Assembly (NCBI RefSeq): GCF_033807715.1
Contig: NC_084606.1
Span: forward strand, 35,315,898 to 35,379,897
Length of the DNA: 64,000 nucleotides
Direction of reading: 5' to 3'
Source of the DNA: Cololabis saira
Lineage: Eukaryota > Chordata > Actinopteri > Beloniformes > Belonidae
Positions 53,682 to 64,000 of the stretch are shown here, in pieces; the first letter of the stretch is position 1, and each line of letters opens with the position of its first letter. Position numbers and translations under genes: made by a program. The notes under the pieces are model-generated. The model searched no databases. It was not told the DNA's origin and was given only the letters and a program-made list of their open reading frames with translations.

Positions 53682-55429
53682 TTCTGAAAGAGAAAAAGAT
53701 GAGACAATTGACATATCATGCCAGAAGTATGGTCTCTCCTATTTTCCAATCTTTTGTTGTTGTCTCTGTTTCTTTATCATAAATGGGATGTATATGTATT
53801 ACTTTATAGGAATTCCTCCAAATGTAGAGATAACATTTCACCAGGCACGGATGTCTTAGTGATGCAGGTAATAGAAACTGAATGACTGAAACGTGTTTGA
53901 AATGAGCTTGGAAAAAGAGACTGAGATTTTTTTTTCCTGAACATACCTGGGTCGCTATGATTAGTTGCTCACTGCACTGGACCTGGAAACGGCAAGCTCG
54001 GAAATGCTGCTTCTCTTACAAAATCTGACTGGAACAGAAAAAAATAAAAAATAAAATCTGGGCAGCATGTGAGGCCAACAGCAGCTATGCACCGAATATG
54101 CAGGTGTATACTGGAAAACTGGTTAGAGGAGCTCCAGAGACGAATCAGGGTTCAAGGGTTGCATGTGAAATAAAATCAGTTTATAAGAAATAAAAAAAGA
54201 ATAGAAAAATAATCAATGTCATCTAAAACTTTTGTATTTTATATGCAGGTCACTCCAATATACAGTAAAAACAATACGTTTTAACAGGAATTTATTTTGT
54301 TGTGGATATCAAGGGAATTATCCTTAAGGGGTAAAGAACACCAATCTATTTAATATTCATCAAAATGATTAGGAATGGAGTTCATAATGGATCTAAAAAA
54401 TGTTCATTGGGATTTTTGGGGGGTTCCTGACACTTTTGGATAATCAAACATGGCCATGGTCGAACCGACCCTGCTGTTCCTGATAAACGAATATAACAGT
54501 AGGGTTCATGAAATATATCACACTAAGTACTGTATTTGTCTTTAGCAAAGAGGCAGAAAAAGGAAAATAAATCAGCAAATCATTGAACTACTGGGACTAC
54601 TATGGTACATCATTTGGGGTAGAATTTGTGGTGCATTCGCACTGGATTAAAATCACAGACATCCTTTGTGGTTTATAATGGATAATTTAATCCATTATGA
54701 ATGGGAGTAAATTATTTGAAATGTATACATTAAGTTCCAACTGAAACCTTTCACTCTGTCACTTTTTCTGATAATGAATCCTACTATCATACCTTCAAAG
54801 AAAGGTTTTTGAGTGATTCAGAAGAAATGTGAGGGGAGATCAGACCAGATCAACTATAACTTAAAAGATGCAGCATAATCATATAACGACAAAGGGGAAT
54901 TTACAGGAAGTTATTATTCAAATCTGAATTGTTCAATATCTTCCTGAAGACATCACCATCATCCTAATCTCATCATTTGTAGAATTTCTCCAGGAACACA
55001 ATAAAGATACAACATTTTCTCACACTTTCAGTTTGGTGATGAGTAAACTCAACCTTATGTGAGATAAAAAAAGATGTTCCTTTAAACATTTTAGACCTTA
55101 ATGGGAAAAAGTAGGATTTAGAAAACACTGAATATGCTAAACCATATTTTCCTTTTTTGTATTTCAGCTATCTAAACTATATTCCCATTTAGATGATGGA
55201 TATATCTGACAAATAAAACAAAAAAACCACTTTACCAGTGCTTGTCTTTTGTCTTCATCCCTCTGGGTCGTTCCTCTGTGTGAAACACGCTCTTTTACCC
55301 TCAGCTGACTGAACATTGTTACCCCACCCTGCCTATCTGTGGTTCGTGTTCAAATCAAATCAAATTTCATTTGCACTGAAATAACATGGTTGACAACGTG
55401 ACAATAAAACAAATAACTTACTCATCTCA

Positions 55430-56290
55430 CTCATCTTCTTCTGTTTATCCGTTCCCGGGTCGCGGGGGCAGCAGCCTCAGCAGGGATGCCCAGACTTCCC
55501 TCACCCCAGACACTTCCTCCAGCTCTTCCTCCAGCTCTTCTGGGGGGAGTCCGAGGCGTTCCCAGGCCAGCCGAGAGACATAGTCTCTCCAGCGTGTCCT
55601 GGCTCTTCCCTGGGGTCTCCTCCCGGTGGGACATGCCTGGAACACCTCCCTAGGGAGGTGGGACATGCCTGGAACACCTCCCTAGGGAGGCGTCCAGGAG
55701 GCATCCGGTACAGATGCCCAAGCCACCTCAGCTGACTACTCTCAATGTGAAGGAGCAGCGGCTCGACTCCGAGCTCCTCCCGGGTGACCAAACTCCTCAC
55801 CCTATCTCTAAGGGAGCGTCCAGCCACCCTGCGGAGGAAACTCATCTCGGCCGCTTGTATCCGCGATTTTGTCCTTTCGGTCACTACCCAAAGTTCATGA
55901 CCATAGGTGAGGGTAGGTGCGTAGACTGACCAGTAAATCGAGAGCTTTGCCTTTCGACTCAGCTCCCTCTTCACCACGATGGTCCGGTACACCGACCGCG
56001 TAACTGCAGACGCTGCACCGATCCGTCTGTCAATCTCACGCTCCATCGTTCCCTCACTCGTGAACAAGATCCCGAGATACTTGAACTCCTCCACCTGAGG
56101 CGGGACTTCTCCACCCACAGGGAGAAGGCATGCCACCCTTTCCCGATGGAGAACCATGGCCTCGGATTTGGAGGTGCTGATTCTCATCCCTGCCACGTCG
56201 CACTCGGCCTCAAACCGCCCCAGCACATGCTGAAGGTCCCGGTCCGATGAAGCAAACAGGACGATGTCATCTGCAAAAAGCAGAGAAACA
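55430..56290 (-). mobile_element. Rex3 3' fragment, unit B
   Basis: Same insertion as in unit A, including the 32-bp tandem duplication, plus an extra 12-bp repeat (cttcctccagct) at about 55512-55540 that lengthens the ELEEELEEVSG stretch by four residues. Confidence 0.8.
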
Positions 56291-56496
56291 ACTAGATACA
56301 AAAAATGCTTGATAAATGAACTGTCACAGACATACAGTGAATAAATCACACAAACTGACGTTATCAGTGTTTTTCTCAAATTTCCTGCATTTCTTTCTTT
56401 AATCTTGTGTCTAAGTCACTGTAGTTCCCATCTCCCTTTAATGCTACTGTACTACTGGTATGATATAATATTCAATCCAGTTTTGTAATACTTTAA

Positions 56497-57674
56497 GGGG
56501 CCGATTTACTAAGATCCTAAATAAAGAGTACTAAATTGCGTGTGCACTGAAAAAGTTTGCGTGTGCTGTTGTTGTGTGTTTTGCGGGTGATCAACTAAGA
56601 TTGCGTGCGCAATTGATAACGGGTGTAAACCTCAGTATTTAAATGAGGTGTTGCGCGTCTTACGGTTTGCGGCGCAAACTTTGCGCCATGGAGAGTCTGG
56701 ATGGAAAGCAGGATATAGTTGCAAGCGCAAAATGAAATTTGACGAGTTGGAGTTAGAGATATTAGTGGAAGAGGCAAATTGTTGTGCCATATTCAGCACC
56801 CCTGCCGTGAAAAGCACCCCCTCGTATATTCAATGAAAAGTAGACCAAGAAAAAAAACAACACACTGACACTTCAATATATTTATATATACACACTCACA
56901 CAAACACATACTTAGGAGTTTATATTATATATATTTACAAATATTATGGAAGACAACATAGTAAGCAGGCTATTAATTAATGACATTAACCATTTACCCG
57001 TTTTTTGTTATCTGTGACTGTGATTGTGGGAAAGTATGACTATTGTGGAATCCATGAGCGCATTTAAAAATGAATCATTAACACAAAACTGGACGCTAAA
57101 CAGAACATGACACGGAATGAGAATATCATTTTTGTCAGACGAGGGGGTGCTTTTCACGGCAGGGGTGCTGAATACGGCACAACACCGGGGTATGACAACT
57201 GCAGAACATATAGGCGCACAATAAGAAACACTTTTTTCTCCATGAAAACACGTGATTTATTTATTATCACAAATAAAAAAATGAATGTGCCTCCTGTGGC
57301 AACCTTTTGCTGAATAATACTCGATTTAACATTCAAATAAAATATTTCTCCTTTTGCATGTGGAGATTAGCACCTTCCTTTCGAACGTATTAAATACAGA
57401 CGCAATCACAATCCCCGCAATAACTTTCAGGCTTGGTAAATCTCATTGCGCGTGGTAAATGGATCAATTTGCATCTTCCCCTCCCAGTATTTAGCCCCAT
57501 ATTGATTATTCATCAGGGGCAAAAGTACTAATTGAATTGCGTGTGCTATTTTGCGCATTTGAGAGGCGCAGTCCTCTTTGCACACTGTTAGTAGATCAGC
57601 TGGCACTTTGGTTTGCGGGTGCTATCAAGTTTTCACACGTTTTTACACACGCAAACCTTTAGTAAATCAGGCCG
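56497..57674 (+). mobile_element. Harbinger-like element, unit B
   Basis: Copy of the unit A element with the same TAA flanks (56494-56496 and 57675-57677), Myb-like remnant and nested arms at 56780-56825 and 57139-57184. A short deletion near 57494 (about 20 bp, 'gatttctggcgggtacg') distinguishes it. Confidence 0.75.
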
Positions 57675-57680
57675 TAAGTG

Positions 57681-58028
57681 TTAAAGGAGCTTGAGGCCGG
57701 ATTGAGGCAGAATTTATGAAAATAATTCGTTTACGTTTTAAGTTTTCTAGTAATAATGTCAGATGAAGCGTTCCAAACCCAAAAGAATGAGCCCTCTAGT
57801 GTATCTCTCTGTTGCCTTGAACAGGCTGTGTGCTGCAAAATGTGCTACAATCCGGGCCCAAATTTCCTGCGCTGGGCTGCGGATGTGACGTCACATGACG
57901 CTGCATGCACGTTCTCCCCGTTCTCCCGTGCCGGCTTCGCTGTTGGCTGCAGTACCCCCGACGGCCGTCGTGGTGAAGGGTGGCGCTAGAGAGTCTCATT
58001 TCTTAAAAGGAGCCTCAAGCTCCTTTAA
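57681..58028 (+). mobile_element. TTAA-target MITE, copy 5 (unit B)
   Basis: TTAA at 57681-57684 and 58025-58028; TGACGTCA at 57886-57893. Same insertion as copy 4, separated by the tandem duplication. Confidence 0.8.
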
Positions 58029-60289
58029 GGGAATTAATCACAAAATGACTTTGTGTTCGTCCACAGCTTCAAAGTAGTTTTTGAAAATGTTGGTGCTGTT
58101 GAAAACCGGTGAAGATTATAGAGTTTGATCTGGAGAAGAAGCGGCCTAAATCAAGAGGGAGGGCAGCGATAGTTGAAAAATGTAATGGATAAAGAAGTCA
58201 TTTGAGGGTGATGAGATGTTCAACGTGTCTGGAATAGAAAAGGACAGAACAGTCAAGAGGACGACATGTATGTAGTGTGTTGAATTACTAAGATATATCA
58301 GTAGCTGCCCCATTTACAAAGAGTAAATGACGGTACTGTGAGATTAATCTGAGTTTTTGAACAAGTTTGTCCTCATGAAAACATGAAACTATCACAATAG
58401 GCTTAATTAGGTCAGCTCAGAGAAGCTGACTGCTGGATTTTTCACATCCTTATCATTGTTAACAGAAGTCACAGGACAGGCCACTCCCTGAGGGTATTTA
58501 GGGGGTTTGTCTGCTCTGTTAACAGTTGACCAGTGTCTTTAGACACATCTGTGCAAAACCTCACAAAGTTCTCGTTTGTCCAGAAGGGGCCCATTTATTG
58601 ACCCTTCGTGTTTATTAAAGACTTTAAGCTGACTGCTGGTTATCACATGTTAACAGATGACAGGGCAGCCCTTCCTGAGTTTGGGCTGTCCAACAACTAT
58701 CCCATTATAAGTTGGACAATCTGTTCACACCACAGATAAGTTGTTTATTAACTGAAAAGTCATAGGTGTGACCCTTTTAACTATCATCTGATACCATGTC
58801 TGTTCTCCATCTGTTCATTGTCCATCTATACACTGACAGTCAGTTCACCAAATATGGTCATTCCTGTCATCCTTGCTGAATAAAAGCGCCAGCTCTGCAG
58901 AGAGCAAGTTGTGAGAAGGCCTGACGAGCTCTAAGAGGAGGGCCGTGTTGCCCTGAAGCTCCTCAAGACTTCTCTCCAAGCTTCTGCAGAGGCGCCTTGA
59001 AAATCATTCCACAAGTCTCTGTGTCTTTCCTAAGTTATTAATTTATGTTGTGATGATTTAGGAACCTAACAGTACCCACTTAACCCAGAGTCCCAGTGCC
59101 TTGCTGTATGGATATTGATTAATTAAGTGCGAAATCATACACAATTTAGACGGGGAAGCAGTGCAAAAACTGAAAAGTTTTTTTTGTCGGACTAGACTTA
59201 CAGTTTTATTATTCTATAGAATTACATTTTAAAACACAAAAACACCAGCCTTATCAGTATTTCTCAACTTTTTTCCATTTTGTGTCCGTACAGCATTTGT
59301 TCAATTTTGATGTATTGACGGAATCTCACCTCATCTAAAAAGTTCAATTCAAATTTGGCTCATTTGCTTTACAATGTGTTGAAGACGATTGTTGTAAATA
59401 TGCAGGTCAATATGTGTGGTAATTGTGTTTCTCAAACCTAAAATAGAGTTTCCTAATCGTTTTACCCTGTATTGGTGAGAATATTTTCAGTGTGAGCTGT
59501 GTAGTGGATGTTTGCTGATGGCGTGTTACAAGCCGAATTTTCCATATGCTTCATTTATTTTGACAGTATTCAAATTACCTTTAGCCAAAATAATTGACTA
59601 TACAAATCAGATTGTCCCATGATCAAGACCTTTAGGATCAACGTTTCAAACAGTGACTGTGATTGGTTGCCACTGTAGGTTTGTGCTGTTGTATATAAAA
59701 ATACAAGCAGGAGCCATTAGGTAGTGTAAGAAATTACAATGTATTAATGGTAGCATTCAAACCTTAAAAGAATGCTGGAGTAAACATTGTATGGCCGATG
59801 CAATAAGAGAATACTCATGGAGAGGTGGTTTATGTAGATTAAGACTGAAATACCAAACCTGTGACAAACCTTCTGGATTGATTCTCTAAATCTTCATTTC
59901 AGCAGGCTTGGATTTGAGTCCTGAGCTCTAAAGCAGGGAAGGGGAACCCTGGTCCTTGAGGTCTGCAGTTCTGCATATCTTATACGTCTCCTTCAACACG
60001 CCGGATTCAAAATAATATTCGTTATCAGCCTGTCTTAAAGGTCTGTACAACTCTGTTGGTGACAGAGCTATTTGTATCACGATGTGGTGAAAAAGGGAAA
60101 CATCTAAAACATACAGGACACGGGTCCTTGAGGACGGACTTTGGACACCCCTGTTTAAGATGTTTCCCTGCTTTAGCACACCGTGATACAAATAACTGTC
60201 AGCAACAGAGTTGCACAGACCTTAATGACAAACTAACAACGGCTGTGAATTTGAATCAGAGGTTATTATTTTTGGTCCAAAGCATCTTA

Positions 60290-61400
60290 GATTCTAATTA
60301 ATGGTCATCATCAGCTTCTCATCAAGGTCTACATCTATGCTGATGACACATCTCCTTGTATCACTGTGTGCTGAAAGCAGGGTAGCATCTGGTGACCCCC
60401 TGGATTAGATGGTGTTGCGATGGCCTTCATTACAACTTTCTAGAAGCCTTGGTGTTATTTTCGATCAGGATTTGTCGTTTAAACGGTATATTAATCAGGT
60501 TTTTAAAACAGTGTTTTTCCATCTCCGTAATATCTCAAAGATCAGGAACATCCTCTCCCAGAGTGATGCTGAAAAACGAATTCACAAGTTTGTATCCTGT
60601 AGGCTAGAATACTGTAATGTCTTATTAGCAGGATGTCCAAGTAATTCTCTGAATATCCTCCAGCTGATCCAAAATGCAGCAGCGCGAGTGCTGACAGGAA
60701 TCAGCAGGTGAGACCACATGTCTCCAGTTTTAGCTTCGCTCCCTTTGTCCCCGTAAAACTCAGAATCCAATTTAAAATTTTATTTCTTGTGTATAAGCCC
60801 CAAAACGGCTTAGCTCCGCAATATCTGCAAGACCTGATAGTGCCTTATGTTCCTGACAGAGCTCTCTGTTCTCAGAGTGCAGGTTTACTCGTAGTTCCTA
60901 GAGTATCCAAATGTAGATTTGGAGGGCGGGCGTTCTGCTATCAGGCACCATTACTATGGAACCAACTTCCAATCTGGGTTAAGGAGGCTGACACCACCTC
61001 CACTTTTAAAACCAAACTTAAACCGTTAGTGTTTAGTAAACCTGTAGTTAGTGTAAACTCTAGTGGTTTAGGGCCAGTAGTCATAGCTGCAGCCACAGGA
61101 CCAGACTAGAGCAGCTGGTCTGAAACAGATCTTCATCCTAGATATGCTGCTATAGACCTACGCTGCAGGGGGGGGGGGGGGCACCGACATAATCCTTTCT
61201 TCCGTCCTAAAGGGGAGTTTTTCTTGCCACTGTTTGGCTGAAGGTTTTTCGCCCACTAGACGAGTTTTTACCTGCCAGTGTTTATCTTTATGTAATAATT
61301 GCTCGGGGTTCATGTTCTGGGTCTCTGGAAAGCGCCTAGAGACAACTTCTGTTGTAATAGATGCTATATAAATACAATTGAATTGAAAATTGAACTGAAT
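60290..61400 (+). mobile_element. L2-like LINE 3' end, unit C (longer)
   Basis: Extends about 120 bp further 5' than in units A and B and includes KVYIYADDTSP, the YADD catalytic box, at about 60327-60357. Other differences are a TGA within the C-terminal frame (60712 region) and a G run at 61168-61181 in place of a short mixed sequence. This copy shows that A and B lost sequence after insertion. Confidence 0.75.
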
Positions 61401-61642
61401 GTGCAGGTTCATATTTGAATGAAATAAAACACTTGCTCTGGGATTAATTGATTTATTTAATTTGAACACACACATTAAGTTTAGAGAACTGTGACCAAAT
61501 ACCACATCAGCGCCAGCTGTACTTGTTTTGCGCTGTTAGCGCTCTAACCCAGCCATAATGAACAGATTACCTCTACAAAAAACATGCTTGTTCATTAGCA
61601 TCTGTTCTTGTGTCTGGCGTAGTTTTGTTGATGAACTGTATG

Positions 61643-62536
61643 TTATCCAACGTGTACGTTGTTCTTACAGCACAATAATGTTCGTTCTTTGTAAAGAAAC
61701 AGCAGAGGTAACAGAAGGCTACTGGGCAGATTAATCCAAGTACCACACAGGATCATCAGACATACTGAAATTTTCCATAAAATGTTCGTGGCAGCCCATA
61801 ACAGACTCGAAACAAACCTCACCACCAGCACCGCCAGTATGGCCACAATAGTGTAGAAGGCTCTTCTCTTGAACTGGTCAGCCCTCTTCCTGCCCTGCTC
61901 CTGTGGACCAGGACGAATCAAAACACGGAGAACAGAGAGGCTGCAGAAGGACACGGCTACCAAAGAAAGAACTACGACACACAAATCAATAACTATGAGA
62001 ACATTTAAGTTAGCCATTAAACCCATCCCTACAAAACAAAGCAGCCAGACACAACCAATGCAGATGTTTCTGATTCTGATCCCTCTCTCATTTCTCAGGT
62101 TTCTGTAGGTGATGGGATGAACGACCGCCAGGTAACGCTCCACACAAATAAGTAGATGAAATAGCATCTCTCCATGCCATTTGAAGTTTGATAGATAGCT
62201 GTTTGCAACTAAAATGCTAAGATCTTCCCTGAAGATAGCAACTAAATACAGAACAGACGTTAGGATGCCAGTGAGCTCCATGATGACCATGTGGTAGGTG
62301 AAGCAGTCGGAGTGACTCATTGATGCTGATGAGGAAGAGGAACGCAGTCGTTGGAGGCCATGGTTGAGGATGAAGGTGATGAGGGGGAGGAGGAGGCAGA
62401 TATTGATGATGAAGAAAGTTGCGATGATGAAAACATTTGGTCTGGAGATGAAGCATTTCAGATCTATAAAATAGTTGGAGTTGATGGTGGAAGGATGAAC
62501 AAAAGAGTCATTGGTGGATGAGGAATCGACCACCAT
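61643..62536 (-). CDS. Class A orphan GPCR, array copy C (intact)
   Basis: 297 residues, differing from copy B at scattered positions (for example FREDLSILVANSYLSNF against FREYLSILVANSFLSNF, and MGLMANLN against MGLKANLN). All helices, the ERY motif and the basic third loop are retained, and the frame has no lesion. The same acceptor two bases before ATG and the same CAG|GTATGT donor (exon end 62805; intron 62804-62539) are present. The arrangement and conservation argue for expression of this copy. Confidence 0.85.
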   Translation of the reverse strand: MVVDSSSTNDSFVHPSTINSNYFIDLKCFISRPNVFIIATFFIINICLLLPLITFILNHGLQRLRSSSSSASMSHSDCFTYHMVIMELTGILTSVLYLVAIFREDLSILVANSYLSNFKWHGEMLFHLLICVERYLAVVHPITYRNLRNERGIRIRNICIGCVWLLCFVGMGLMANLNVLIVIDLCVVVLSLVAVSFCSLSVLRVLIRPGPQEQGRKRADQFKRRAFYTIVAILAVLVVRFVSSLLWAATNILWKISVCLMILCGTWINLPSSLLLPLLFLYKERTLLCCKNNVHVG

Positions 62537-64000
62537 TTCTGAAAGAGAAAAAGATGAGACAATTAAAATACAAGACATATCATGCCAGAAGTATGGTCTC
62601 TCCTATTTTCCCGTCTTTTGTTGTTGTCTCTGTTTCTTTATCATAAATGGGTTGTATTACTTTATAGGAATTCCTCCAAATTTAGAGATAACATTTCACT
62701 AGGCTCGGATGTCTTAGTGATGCACGTAATAGAAACTGAATGACTGAAACGTGTTTGAAATGAGCTTGGAAAAAGAGACTGAGATTTTATTTTCCTGAAC
62801 ATACCTGGGTCGCTATGATTAGTTGCTCACTGCACTGGACCTGGAAACGGCAAGCTCGGAAATGCTGCTTCTCTTACAAAATCTGACTGGAACAGAAAAA
62901 AAAAATAATGAAAATCTGGGCAGCATGTGAGGCCAACAGCAGCTATGCACCGAAGATGCAGGTGTACACTGGAAAACTGGTTAGAGGAGCTCCAGAGACG
63001 AATCAGGGTTCAAGGGTTGCACGTGAAATAAAATCAGTTTATAAGAAATAAAAGAGAAAAGAAAAATAATCAATGTCTTGTAAAACTATTGTATTTTATA
63101 TGCAGGTCACTCCAATATACGTTAAAAACAATACGTTTTAACATGAATTTATTTTGTTGTGGATATCAAGGGAATGATCCTTAAGAGGTAAAGAACACCA
63201 ATCTATTTAATATTCATCAAAATGATTAGGAATGGAGTTCATAATGGATCTAAAAAATGTTTATTGGGATTTTTGGGGGGTTCCTGACACTTTTGGATAA
63301 TCAAACATGGCCATGGTCGAACCGACCCTGCTGTTCCTGATAAACGAATATAACAGTAGGGTTCATGAAATATATCACACTAAGTACTGTATTTGTCTTT
63401 AGCAAAGAGGCAGAAAAAGGAAAAGAAATCAGCAAATCATTGAACTACTGGGACTACTATGGTACATCATTTGGGGTAGAATTTGTGGTGCATTCACACT
63501 GGATTAAAATCACAGACATCCTTTGTGGTTTATAATGGATAATTGAATCCATTATGAATGGGAGTAAATTATTTGAAATGTATACATTAAGTCCCAACTG
63601 AAATCTTTCACTGTGTCACTTTTTCTGATAATGAATCCTACTATCATACCTTAAAAGAAAGTTTTTTGAGCGATACAGAATAAATGTGAGGGGAGATCAG
63701 ACCAGATCAACTATAACTTAAAAGATGCAGCATAATCATATAACGACAAAGGGGAATTTATGGGAAGTTATTATTCAAATCTGAATTGTTCAATATCTTC
63801 CTGAAGACATCACCATCATCCTAATTTCATCATTTGTACAATTTCTCCAGGAACATTTTCTCACACTTTCAGTTTGGTGATGAGTAAACTTAACCTTATG
63901 TGAGATAAAAAAGATGTTCCTTTAAACATTTTAGACCTTAATGAGAAAAAGTAGGATTTAGAAAACACTAAATATGCTAAACCATATTTTCCTTTTTTGT

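Larger units (their letters stand above)
50867..59538. repeat. Tandem duplication unit B (~8.67 kb)
   Basis: Collinear with unit A over its full length: L2-like LINE end, GPCR, Rex3 fragment, Harbinger-like element, TTAA MITE and spacer. Differences from A are substitutions and small indels, for example a shorter segment near 54590 and a 12-bp extra repeat at 55512-55540. Confidence 0.9.
59539..64000. repeat. Tandem duplication unit C, partial
   Basis: Continues to the window edge at a point equal to about 46,500 in unit A. It retains two segments missing in A and B: about 63 bp near 60089-60151 and about 140 bp near 60271-60410, the latter with part of the LINE reverse transcriptase. The Rex3 and Harbinger parts would lie beyond the window. 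Confidence 0.9.

Noticed and set aside
61168..61181. G run in unit C
   Set aside because: A local simple-sequence change relative to units A and B, likely replication slippage or assembly error; no function inferred.

Overview
The window is vertebrate nuclear DNA, almost certainly from a teleost fish. The evidence is the repeat content: a Rex3-type RTE LINE with a GGAT tail, an L2-like LINE 3' end with an AATTG-rich tail, a Gmr1-like LTR retrotransposon, and many hAT, Harbinger-like and TTAA-target miniature elements. It also carries a fish-type RING/B-box/PRY-SPRY TRIM gene and a small clustered family of rhodopsin-like receptors. Coding sequence is split by introns and there is no bacterial gene organisation; most long open frames belong to transposons or low-complexity DNA.

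Layout. 0-15 kb: AT-rich DNA with dispersed elements (a REL-endonuclease LINE fragment, a hAT transposase remnant, a Harbinger-like MITE with a perfect 38-bp palindrome, a CCGAGC-type repeat, a hAT MITE with a polypyrimidine core, a long hairpin element, a 955-bp hAT with perfect 8-bp TSD sitting inside a high-GC3 open frame). A few candidate host exons lie on both strands. 15.6-21.8 kb: a complete LTR retrotransposon with near-identical LTRs, a tRNA-Pro primer binding site, a 23-G tract before the 3' LTR, and the order Gag-PR-IN-RT-RNaseH (integrase before reverse transcriptase), the Gmr1 arrangement; this copy is frameshifted and lacks the integrase zinc-binding region. 22-29 kb: a hAT with perfect TSD, a nested stack of inverted-repeat elements, a ZU5-like exon on the minus strand, an LTR-like/TIR-like hybrid with GC-rich coding minisatellites, and a 36-bp VNTR. 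29.6-32.85 kb: a nearly full-length Rex3/RTE LINE with one frameshift and one stop.

33.5-36.3 kb: a TRIM gene whose coiled-coil region is split by an antisense LINE fragment; the segment has GT..AG ends that would splice out exactly in frame. 39.1-40.0 kb: a single-coding-exon GPCR on the minus strand. 42.16 kb to the window end: a tandem segmental duplication with a unit of about 8.7 kb (two full units and the first 4.5 kb of a third). Each unit carries an L2-like LINE 3' end, a minus-strand GPCR of exactly the same coding length (894 nt) as the upstream paralogue, and a distal part with a Rex3 3' fragment, a Harbinger-like element containing a nested inverted repeat, and a TTAA MITE. One of the three array receptors has a premature stop at codon 156. 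Shared indels between the units conflict, pointing to exchange between copies.

The most interesting items are the Gmr1-like element with its paradox of young LTRs and many frameshifts, the LINE that looks like an intron in the TRIM gene, the receptor array with a fresh null allele, and a TTAA MITE family that scatters a perfect CRE (TGACGTCA) at five places.
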